NCBI GenBank assembly: GCA_003514865.1
Contig: DOON01000051.1
Span: 436-6,968, forward strand
From: Clostridiales bacterium
GTDB taxonomy: Bacteria > Bacillota_A > Clostridia > Tissierellales > Sedimentibacteraceae
Reading direction: 5' to 3'
DNA length: 6,533 bases
Part shown: in pieces, positions 1 through 5,018 of the stretch
Numbering within the stretch: the first letter of the stretch is position 1
Layout: the number at the start of each line of letters is the position of its first letter
Translations under genes and position numbers: made by a program
Notes under the pieces: generated by a model
What the model saw: only the letters and a program-made list of their open reading frames with translations
What the model was told of the DNA's origin: nothing
The model's database searches: none

Positions 1-55
1 CACTAGACTTAGGATCTAGCGGGTTACCGTGGGGGTTCGAGTCCCTTCATCCGCA
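1..55 (+). tRNA. tRNA-Leu (anticodon TAG), 3' part
   Basis: The window opens inside a leucine tRNA. A five-pair anticodon stem (3-7 with 15-19) encloses the loop CTTAGGA with anticodon TAG at 10-12, which reads CUA and probably other CUN leucine codons. A class II variable arm follows (CGG 20-22 pairing CCG 27-29), typical of tRNA-Leu. The T arm is 31-45, with the loop TTCGAGT. The acceptor 3' strand ends at discriminator A55. The next bases are TTG, so CCA is not encoded and must be added enzymatically. The acceptor 5' strand and D arm lie outside the window. Confidence 0.95.
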
Positions 56-58
56 TTG

Positions 59-89
59 AAAGACAAGTTATCTGATAACTTGTCTTTTT
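59..89 (+). terminator. Intrinsic terminator of the tRNA transcript
   Basis: A perfect 12-bp stem (59-70 with 76-87) with the loop TCTGA runs into five T residues (85-89). It starts four bases after the tRNA discriminator and should end the tRNA transcription unit. This makes tRNA-Leu the last gene of its unit. Confidence 0.9.
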
Positions 90-143
90 GTATGCCTTTT
101 ATGACCTAACCCAATTTCTTCGACTGTAAGGAGAGTGAAATTG

Positions 144-344
144 ATGGTAGGTCAAACGCACAAAATTCCTAATTTATGCGACGTAGGAGCAGATAAATTA
201 GTGAATTTTCCTGCGAACCTTGTTTTTGACCGTCAACAGTATGTCAACCGCAACGAACTCCCAAAGTATGCGACAGAGGGAGCGAATACCTTGGTCGACG
301 GCACACTTTTTTTGACAAAATTCCTCACATGTAATAGCTACTGA
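144..344 (+). CDS. Doubtful small orphan ORF, 66 codons
   Basis: This open frame could encode a 66-residue soluble protein. It has no transmembrane segment, no signal peptide and no motif I recognise. An AAGGAG at 128-133 lies 10 nt before ATG144 and 7 nt before an in-frame TTG at 141. An in-frame GTG at 135 is too close to that site. Base composition looks less AT-rich than in the neighbouring genes, so it may be a remnant of a longer or acquired gene rather than a functional one. It lies between the tRNA terminator and the acetyltransferase gene, with 41 bp to the latter. Its reality is uncertain. Confidence 0.3.
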   Translation: MVGQTHKIPNLCDVGADKLVNFPANLVFDRQQYVNRNELPKYATEGANTLVDGTLFLTKFLTCNSY

Positions 345-385
345 CATAACATAAGAATAAAGCGATTATTAGGTGAGGCGAAAAA

Positions 386-913
386 ATGAATATTATTACA
401 GAAACAGACAGATTGATTATAAGAGAGTTTGATGAAGATGATGTTTTGAGCCTTTATAAGATAGAAAGCGATCACAGAATCATTAAATATATTCCATGGA
501 ACAGGCTGAGCTCCCTGAAAGAGTGTAAACGTCAGATAAATAAATATATCAGCGGTTATCAAAGAAATATGTTAAACAGCTGGGCTGTAGTAGTAAAAGA
601 AACAAATGAGGTAATAGGAATTACACAGCTCATTTATTCCTCCAAAATCAGGGGTGTTGAAATAGGTACTAAAATACATCCGGATTACTGGAGCAAGGGA
701 TATGCGTCGGAATTAACCCGTGCTGTTGTTAATTACGGGCTTTATGAGCTGGGAATCGATGAAATAACAGCGGTGACAGACGTGAATAATGCCGGGGCAA
801 TCAAGTCTCTCATCAACATGGGAATGTCATTGAAAAAATATGGCTATTATAATGGCGCAGAGTCGGCATTTTTCAGTGTAAAAAGAAATAATCAGCCGCA
901 AATTGACATATAA
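386..913 (+). CDS. GNAT-family N-acetyltransferase (RimJ/RimL type)
   Basis: A 175-residue cytosolic enzyme expected to transfer an acetyl group from acetyl-CoA to an amine, either a protein N-terminus or a small molecule. The start TETDRLIIREF (5-15) is the usual opening of the Acetyltransf_3/RimJ-RimL branch. The acetyl-CoA pyrophosphate-binding segment is IHPDYWSKGYASE (97-109), with the G-x-A loop at Gly105-Ala107. A following Asn-rich helix, VNNAGAIKSLINMGM (123-137), matches the usual N-x-x-S-x-x-x-x-x-x-G-F region near the C-terminus. The length is normal for the family, so the gene is complete. An AGGTGAGG site at 371-378 sits 7 nt before the ATG. The substrate cannot be deduced. The gene appears monocistronic and ends just before the promoter of the riboswitch unit. 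Confidence 0.9.
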   Translation: MNIITETDRLIIREFDEDDVLSLYKIESDHRIIKYIPWNRLSSLKECKRQINKYISGYQRNMLNSWAVVVKETNEVIGITQLIYSSKIRGVEIGTKIHPDYWSKGYASELTRAVVNYGLYELGIDEITAVTDVNNAGAIKSLINMGMSLKKYGYYNGAESAFFSVKRNNQPQIDI

Positions 914-941
914 AAAAGATGTCAAACGGTGAACAATATCG

Positions 942-970
942 TTGACAAATGTTTATTAATATGATAGTAT
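942..970 (+). promoter_or_regulatory. Sigma-A promoter of the riboswitch-transglutaminase unit
   Basis: A consensus -35 TTGACA (942-947) is followed by a 17-bp spacer and TAGTAT (965-970), with a TG at 962-963 giving an extended -10. Initiation is expected around 976-978, just ahead of the aptamer at 986. The -35 also forms the right half of an imperfect inverted repeat with TGTCAAACG (920-928). Confidence 0.8.
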
Positions 971-985
971 ATAAATAATTAAATA

Positions 986-1059
986 GGCAAAATTTTCTAA
1001 AGAAAATGACGCAAAGCTATAGGGTCTAAGCCATGAAAGTGGTATGACAGCCAGTTGCT
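986..1059 (+). promoter_or_regulatory. Cyclic di-GMP-I riboswitch aptamer (GEMM-I)
   Basis: The sequence has the conserved GEMM-I blocks in order. GGCAA (986-990) pairs with TTGCT (1055-1059) as the closing helix. A first hairpin (992-997 with 1002-1007) has the loop TAAA. The invariant GACGCAAAGC (1008-1017) follows, then GGGTCTAAG (1022-1030). A second hairpin (1031-1034 with 1039-1042) has a GAAA loop, and TATGACAGCCAG (1043-1054) completes the fold. CTAAG with TATGA forms the tetraloop-receptor-like element that docks the first hairpin. This RNA class binds cyclic di-GMP in a pocket at the three-way junction. Position between a promoter and a terminator shows transcriptional control of the downstream secreted enzyme. 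Confidence 0.95.
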
Positions 1060-1083
1060 GTACAATGTTACATTGATTGTTTT

Positions 1084-1118
1084 AGCTTTGCTGATTTTAG
1101 CAAAGCTTTTATTGTTTT
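1084..1118 (+). terminator. Riboswitch expression-platform terminator
   Basis: A 9-bp stem (1084-1092 with 1099-1107), loop GATTTT, runs into TTT, ATTG and TTTT, forming an intrinsic terminator 17 nt before the ribosome site of the next gene. The left arm with its preceding T (1083-1091) can instead pair over 9 bp with GCAAAGCTA (1011-1019) in the aptamer core. That alternative would act as the antiterminator and can form only when the aptamer is not folded around its ligand. The predicted sense is OFF at high cyclic di-GMP. Confidence 0.85.
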
Positions 1119-1134
1119 ACAAAGGAGGACAACC

Positions 1135-1998
1135 ATGAAAAAAATAATATTATTCACGTTGATTATGATACTTGCTTTATCTTCCGTGGCTTATGCATCG
1201 GATATATATAAAAGCTCCAAGTCAGAAATTGATGCTTCAAACGCTTCGGATGGATATATAAAGGTAAAATATTTAAACGAAACAACGAAAAAGCTCAAGG
1301 TAATAATTGATAAGGACACCTCTCAATACACATATGATTTGAACAACAAAGGAGAATACGATACATATACTTTGCAATTGGGAGACGGCAGCTATAAAAT
1401 CAGAGTATTTGAAAATATAAGCGACAATAAGTACGCAACAGTTCAGACAAGCACTATTACTGTTAAGCTTAAAGACCAGAATGCACCATATTTAGTACCA
1501 AACCAGATGGTTAATTTCAATGATCAATCAGAAACGGTAAAAAAAGCAAAAGAACTGACAGAAGGAAAAACAACAGATATTGAAAAGCTTGATGTTATAT
1601 ATGACTATGTAATTTCAAACATAACATATGATAATGAGAAAGCAAAGACCGTAAAAAGCGGATATCTTCCGTCAATAGACGATATTCTGAATAAAAACAA
1701 GGGAATTTGCTTCGACTACGCAGCTGTAATGGCGGCCATGCTCCGTTCGGAATCCATTCCATCCAAGCTTGTAATGGGCTACACTTCAAATTTAAGCGCA
1801 TACCATGCATGGAATGAAGTATATACGGAGGAGACAGGATGGATTGTGCTGAATGAAATGTATTTCGATGGAAACCAATGGAGACTGATGGATTCAACAA
1901 TAGCATCTTCTGCGAAGCAGTCAAACAGCCCAAGGGTTATGGAAAGCACAAATAAATTAATAAACAGCAAATATTACACCAAAGAATTTGAATACTAA
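1135..1998 (+). CDS. Secreted transglutaminase-like cysteine enzyme under c-di-GMP control
   Basis: A 287-residue exported protein. A Sec signal peptide has Lys-Lys at 2-3, a hydrophobic core at 4-18 and a likely cut after Ala-Tyr-Ala (19-21). Residues 40-112 are a beta-rich, Ig/Fn3-like region. The C-terminal half is a transglutaminase-core fold with all three catalytic residues visible: Cys192 (KGICFDYA), His224 (YHAWNEVY) and Asp253 (LMDST). This fold serves as a peptide cross-linker or as a cysteine protease/amidase, including LapG-type surface proteases; the sequence alone does not decide which. No wall-anchor motif or second membrane span is seen, so release or loose wall association is likely. 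An AAAGGAGG site at 1121-1128 is 6 nt from the ATG. The gene forms a single-gene unit behind the riboswitch. Confidence 0.93.
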   Translation: MKKIILFTLIMILALSSVAYASDIYKSSKSEIDASNASDGYIKVKYLNETTKKLKVIIDKDTSQYTYDLNNKGEYDTYTLQLGDGSYKIRVFENISDNKYATVQTSTITVKLKDQNAPYLVPNQMVNFNDQSETVKKAKELTEGKTTDIEKLDVIYDYVISNITYDNEKAKTVKSGYLPSIDDILNKNKGICFDYAAVMAAMLRSESIPSKLVMGYTSNLSAYHAWNEVYTEETGWIVLNEMYFDGNQWRLMDSTIASSAKQSNSPRVMESTNKLINSKYYTKEFEY

Positions 1999-2034
1999 AA
2001 TTAAAACCCCTGTGTTGTCACAGGGGTTAATTTT
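1997..2034. terminator. Bidirectional intrinsic terminator
   Basis: A 10-bp perfect stem (2005-2014 with 2019-2028), loop TTGT, is flanked by A-rich sequence on the left and T-rich sequence on the right. The flanks add further A-T pairing past a two-base bulge. It directly follows the transglutaminase stop codon and can also stop minus-strand transcription arriving from the pil operon. Confidence 0.85.
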
Positions 2035-2146
2035 ATACTGCTTTTAATTTAAAATGCGGACAAATATTTGTCCGCAATATAGGAAAGCAGTATATACTAA
2101 TCCGCTTCAAGGGAACTTATTTAATGCGGATTAGTATTATACTAAT
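2035..2146. repeat. Nested inverted-repeat cluster between convergent genes
   Basis: Four dyads are packed into 112 bp. ATACTGCTTT (2035-2044) pairs with AAAGCAGTAT (2084-2093) around a perfect 22-bp palindrome (2055-2076, half-site TGCGGACAAAT). Directly abutting it, a 12-bp arm ATACTAATCCGC (2094-2105) pairs with GCGGATTAGTAT (2126-2137) across 20 nt. Finally ATTAGTAT (2130-2137) and ATACTAAT (2139-2146) form a 17-bp dyad over the pilT stop codon. On the minus strand the 22-bp palindrome is followed by TTTT and may act as the operon terminator. A small degenerate mobile repeat or a structured RNA element is also possible. Confidence 0.8.
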
Positions 2147-3195
2147 TTTTTGACCATAAAGTCAGGGTCAGATGCGTGCAACAATGCATTTTCTTTTGTT
2201 ATGAGTCTTTCTCTGTATAGCTCGATTATGCTTGTATCCATTGATTTCATTCCTTTCCCTTCGGATGAATATATAAGGCTGTTCAGCTGATGAACCTTAG
2301 AATCTCTTATTAAATTTGAAACGGCGTTATTTACAAGCATTACCTCAAATGCAGCTGCTCTACCTATGACAGGGGACGGGATAAGATGCTGAGATATAAC
2401 CGCCTGGAGCTGCATTGAAAGCTGTATTTTTATTTGCTGCTGCTGCTTTGAAGGAAATACGTCTATTATCCTGTCTATTGTGTTTGCCGCCCCGGTTGTG
2501 TGCAGACTAGAAAAGACAAGATGTCCTGTCTCTGCTGCAGTCAACGCAATTTCAATAGTTTCCAGGTCACGCATTTCTCCTATGAGCATAACGTCAGGAG
2601 ACTGCCTCAGCGCTGAACGTAGCGAAGAAATGTAGCTTTCAGAATCCGTGTATATTTCACGCTGGCTCACGATTGACTTCTTGTGTCTGTGAATAAATTC
2701 AAGAGGATCTTCAAAAGTCATTATGTGGCAGTTTCTTTCCTGGTTTATTTTATCTATTATACATGCAAGCGTTGTTGATTTGCCGCTACCCGCAGGGCCT
2801 GTGACCAAGACCAGTCCCTTTGTCTTTTTATGTAAGTCCATCACAACATCCGGTATCCTGAGCCTGCTCGGATCAGGAAGCTCAAAAAAAACCACCCTTA
2901 TTACGGCAGCGTAGGAATTGCGCTGCATATATGCGCTTACTCTGAATCTGCCTAGCTTGGGTACAGAGAAAGAGAAATCCTCATCTCCTCTGCTGCACAG
3001 TTCGTTTATATTTTCATTCTTGGCGACTGCAAATATATCACGTATTATGTTGTATGTATCCTCAGCAGTGAGAGGCATCGTATCTACAGAAACAATTTCC
3101 CCCATAATTTTGTATGAAAGAGGTCTTCCGGCAATTATAAAAATATCAGAGGCTTTTACATTTATCGCATAATTAAATATTTCTTCAATGTTCAT
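2137..3195 (-). CDS. pilT: Type IV pilus retraction ATPase PilT
   Basis: A 352-residue cytosolic hexameric ATPase of the PilT/GspE secretion superfamily, expected to power pilus disassembly at the inner face of the platform protein. Visible motifs are Walker A GPAGSGKST (133-141), the Asp box FEDPLE (161-166), Walker B DVMLIGEMRD (201-210) and the His box TGHLVFSSLHT (223-233). AVSNLIRD (291-298) is a variant of the AIRNLIRE signature that distinguishes PilT from the PilB assembly ATPase. The length is normal. It is the last gene of the operon, one base after the stop of the preceding gene, with AAAGGA (3206-3211) 10 nt before its ATG. It is the only motor encoded here. Confidence 0.95.
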   Translation of the reverse strand: MNIEEIFNYAINVKASDIFIIAGRPLSYKIMGEIVSVDTMPLTAEDTYNIIRDIFAVAKNENINELCSRGDEDFSFSVPKLGRFRVSAYMQRNSYAAVIRVVFFELPDPSRLRIPDVVMDLHKKTKGLVLVTGPAGSGKSTTLACIIDKINQERNCHIMTFEDPLEFIHRHKKSIVSQREIYTDSESYISSLRSALRQSPDVMLIGEMRDLETIEIALTAAETGHLVFSSLHTTGAANTIDRIIDVFPSKQQQQIKIQLSMQLQAVISQHLIPSPVIGRAAAFEVMLVNNAVSNLIRDSKVHQLNSLIYSSEGKGMKSMDTSIIELYRERLITKENALLHASDPDFMVKKLV

Positions 3196-3196
3196 G

Positions 3197-3709
3197 TCAT
3201 TCTAATCCTTTCCACAGGTCAATATTTTGTTCCTCAAAAACAGGTAATTCTATTGCTGTTAAATTCCATGTTTCAATGTCATAGCGTGGTTGTCCTATTA
3301 ACTCGTCGTAGAATATATTTAACGTTACACAAATTTTTTGATTTTTAGTTCCGAGTGCTTCGTAATATATTTTTAAAGAACTGCTATTCTTTTCAATTGC
3401 AGAAATTCCTTCAATTTCAGAAAGCAAGCCGGAGGCAGAGCCGTAAAAATACTCGGACGTCGGATGCGAATCAGATATTGAATCCAGCACTCCGCATATC
3501 TCAGATAGTTTTTCTTCGGCCTTACCATGAGTGTCATAATAATCGGAATTTATTTCCTCCGTTTTTTTTGCAAGCTTCAAGTCTGAAATTGCTGTCACAA
3601 AAGACAGGGATGCAAATACGGTGAGGCATACAACAACAAATATTACCACAATGATGGTGCCGCCTGCTCCAAGAGAAGCGTTGGAAGACTTCATAGTTTT
3701 ATGCTCCAT
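3197..3709 (-). CDS. Uncharacterised single-span membrane protein of the pil operon
   Basis: A 170-residue protein with a short polar N-terminus, one transmembrane helix (about 17-41, TIIVVIFVVVCLTVFASL within it) and a C-terminal region outside the membrane. The segment just after the helix (SDLKLAKKTEEINSDYYD) is helical and resembles unnamed proteins I recall from clostridial pilus/secretion operons, with a mixed alpha-beta tail beyond. There is no Gly|Phe-x-x-x-Glu prepilin site. Position and topology suggest a minor pilin-like or assembly role, which is inferred from context only. It starts two bases after the preceding stop codon, and translation is probably coupled. Confidence 0.85.
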   Translation of the reverse strand: MEHKTMKSSNASLGAGGTIIVVIFVVVCLTVFASLSFVTAISDLKLAKKTEEINSDYYDTHGKAEEKLSEICGVLDSISDSHPTSEYFYGSASGLLSEIEGISAIEKNSSSLKIYYEALGTKNQKICVTLNIFYDELIGQPRYDIETWNLTAIELPVFEEQNIDLWKGLE

Positions 3710-3711
3710 TT

Positions 3712-4206
3712 TTACCTCCTGCCACTATCGGAGAAAAATTTCTTGGTGTTTATTTCATACAATGTTGTAATGTCCCTTCCTTTGTCGATAAAGGGATAAG
3801 GTATGGATTTTTCGGCAGTAATATTTATATCCTTCAGCTTGCGGGAGTTTGCTGAAGCATCTGCTATGGTTATTGTTACAACATATACCTCATCTTCTTT
3901 CTCACAAATATTCCAGTTTTTATCATAGTAATTAATATAGGTAATGCCATTGATAGCCACATTTTTATCCGTGTAGTTTTCGGTAAAATATTCTTCGGCT
4001 TCGTTCATGTTGTCGAAGGACTTAATCATTTCTGCGCCGGATTGAACGATATTTCCTGCAAATATCATGTCGTTTGTACTTATCTGAGTGAATCTTGACA
4101 GAGCAAAGCAATTGAGTATAATGGCTCCAGCAATGGAAAATATTAATATTGATATTATAATTTCAACAAGTGATACCTCTAAGTTTACAGATATCTTATT
4201 TTTCAT
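3712..4206 (-). CDS. Minor prepilin-like protein with abnormal cleavage site
   Basis: A 164-residue protein with a type IV minor pilin N-terminus: basic leader MKNK, then VSLVEIIISILIFSIAGA (11-28), in which Glu15 takes the +5 position and a long hydrophobic helix follows. The residue before the expected cut is Glu10 instead of Gly, which prepilin peptidases normally require. The C-terminal part (about 60-164) has polar, beta-type alternation as in PilV/PilW-like minor pilins. The ATG is supported by AGAGG five nt upstream, which lies at the stop codon of the previous gene (9-nt gap). It probably primes or caps the pilus fibre if processed. Confidence 0.85.
   Translation of the reverse strand: MKNKISVNLEVSLVEIIISILIFSIAGAIILNCFALSRFTQISTNDMIFAGNIVQSGAEMIKSFDNMNEAEEYFTENYTDKNVAINGITYINYYDKNWNICEKEDEVYVVTITIADASANSRKLKDINITAEKSIPYPFIDKGRDITTLYEINTKKFFSDSGRR
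3715..3720 (-). promoter_or_regulatory. Ribosome binding site inside the upstream gene's last codons
   Basis: AGGAGG, five nt before ATG 3709-3707, is made of the final two Arg codons of the minor prepilin-like gene, with its TAA immediately after. Ribosomes ending on that gene uncover the site, so the two products are likely coupled. Confidence 0.85.
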
Positions 4207-4215
4207 TTCAACCTC

Positions 4216-4698
4216 TTAATAAGAATATAAATTTAAAATAAGCTCAGTTGTTTTTTCATTATCCGATACGATGAGCTTGTATAAATTATCTTTAAGTTTT
4301 TCTATATTAAAGCTTTCGGCATCTGTTACCTTCATGCCGTCATCGGGACTAAAGGCCATGCCTTTATCCGCAAACATTTCATAAATTGCTCCGTCATAAA
4401 AGTAAATCCATGTTTCAAATTCGTAACCGTCATATATCTCGCTTATTACTACCGCATTTCGGTCGTTAAGGCTTTCTGTTCTCACACCGTTTTTTCTGTC
4501 AGCCTGACGAATTTTATTCGCAACATATGAAATAGAAACTCTTTTTTCGTAATTGAGGGCTCTTTCTTCATTAACCTTAGAATATATGTTTTTCCCAAGC
4601 AAGATAATCATAGATGATAAAATTACAATCATTAGAAAAAGGAGCATTATAAAAACAAATTGAAATGAAAATTGCTTTTCATTATTTTTATTAATCAT
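4216..4698 (-). CDS. Pilin-like membrane protein resembling DUF4860
   Basis: A 160-residue protein with a polar N-terminus, one strongly hydrophobic helix (about 12-36) and an extracytoplasmic beta-rich domain. Its order of features matches pseudopilin-like proteins: helix, conserved VANKIRQADR segment (near 58-67), paired Tyr/Phe-rich strands, then LKDNLYKLIV and a C-terminal Tyr-Ser-Tyr. I recall the DUF4860 family from clostridial pilus clusters and consider this a likely member, without a search. No prepilin cleavage motif is visible. I chose the ATG at 4698 because AGGTGAG (4703-4709) lies 4 nt before it. An in-frame GTG at 4707 lies inside that site and has none of its own. Confidence 0.8.
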   Translation of the reverse strand: MINKNNEKQFSFQFVFIMLLFLMIVILSSMIILLGKNIYSKVNEERALNYEKRVSISYVANKIRQADRKNGVRTESLNDRNAVVISEIYDGYEFETWIYFYDGAIYEMFADKGMAFSPDDGMKVTDAESFNIEKLKDNLYKLIVSDNEKTTELILNLYSY

Positions 4699-4707
4699 CA
4701 GGCTCAC

Positions 4708-5004
4708 CTATTTTAAATAAATTTCAATTCCTGGCATTATATTTGAAGCAAAGATGCGATAACTCACAACATACTTGTCATGATTTACAACCAATCCGTA
4801 ATTATCCTCCAAGTACTTTATTGACGGAGGATAAAAGCCCTCAATGGCATAACACAAAACAGCATTTTTTATTATGGCATCTTTTAATATGTTGTGTTTT
4901 TCGATTTCATTTGATACCTGAGTATTCTCAACAGCCATGTACAGAGTGACTGAAAAAGCAATTGCCATGCAGGCAGCGAGAATTTTCAGCTTATGGATTC
5001 TCAA
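4708..5004 (-). CDS. Small pilin-like protein, TTG start
   Basis: A 98-residue protein with a basic N-terminus (MRIHKLK), one transmembrane helix (about 7-24) and a short ectodomain. The pattern AIIKNAVLCYAIEGFYPPS (44-62), followed by LEDNYGLVV, is the same layout as in ComGC/PilA-type pilins: amphipathic helix, then Tyr-x-x-x-Gly-x-Tyr-Pro, then a helix ending at Tyr-Gly. The canonical cleavage and Glu+5 residues are absent. TTG at 5004-5002 is chosen because a perfect AGGAGG lies 8 nt upstream and no ATG occurs before the membrane helix ends. It may be a major or minor subunit that stays unprocessed. Confidence 0.8.
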   Translation of the reverse strand: MRIHKLKILAACMAIAFSVTLYMAVENTQVSNEIEKHNILKDAIIKNAVLCYAIEGFYPPSIKYLEDNYGLVVNHDKYVVSYRIFASNIMPGIEIYLK

Positions 5005-5012
5005 AATTAGTA

Positions 5013-5018
5013 CCTCCT
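5013..5018 (-). promoter_or_regulatory. AGGAGG site deciding a TTG start
   Basis: A perfect AGGAGG 8 nt upstream of TTG 5004-5002 fixes the start of the small pilin-like gene. The site overlaps the TAG stop of the PilC gene (5019-5017), which suggests coupled translation. Confidence 0.8.

Noticed and set aside
1..55. tRNA 3' end as an integration attachment site
   Set aside because: No second copy of the tRNA 3' end and no integrase gene are present in the window.
312..340. TTGACA at 312-317 as promoter of the acetyltransferase gene
   Set aside because: No acceptable -10 lies at 16-18 bp (TAGCTA at 17 bp matches only two positions; TGTAAT is only 12 bp away).
338..562. Minus-strand ORF of 74 codons opposite the acetyltransferase gene
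   Set aside because: It lies largely within a clearly coding GNAT gene on the other strand, has no recognisable domain, and is best explained as a shadow frame.
1595..1933. Minus-strand ORFs opposite the transglutaminase catalytic domain
   Set aside because: They overlap the conserved Cys-His-Asp region, and no ribosome site or family resemblance supports them.
2035..2146. CRISPR-like array
   Set aside because: The repeats are inverted, unequal in length and without regular spacers, and no cas gene is nearby.
2723..3172. Plus-strand ORFs opposite pilT
   Set aside because: They mirror conserved PilT motifs such as Walker A on the opposite strand and have no independent signals.
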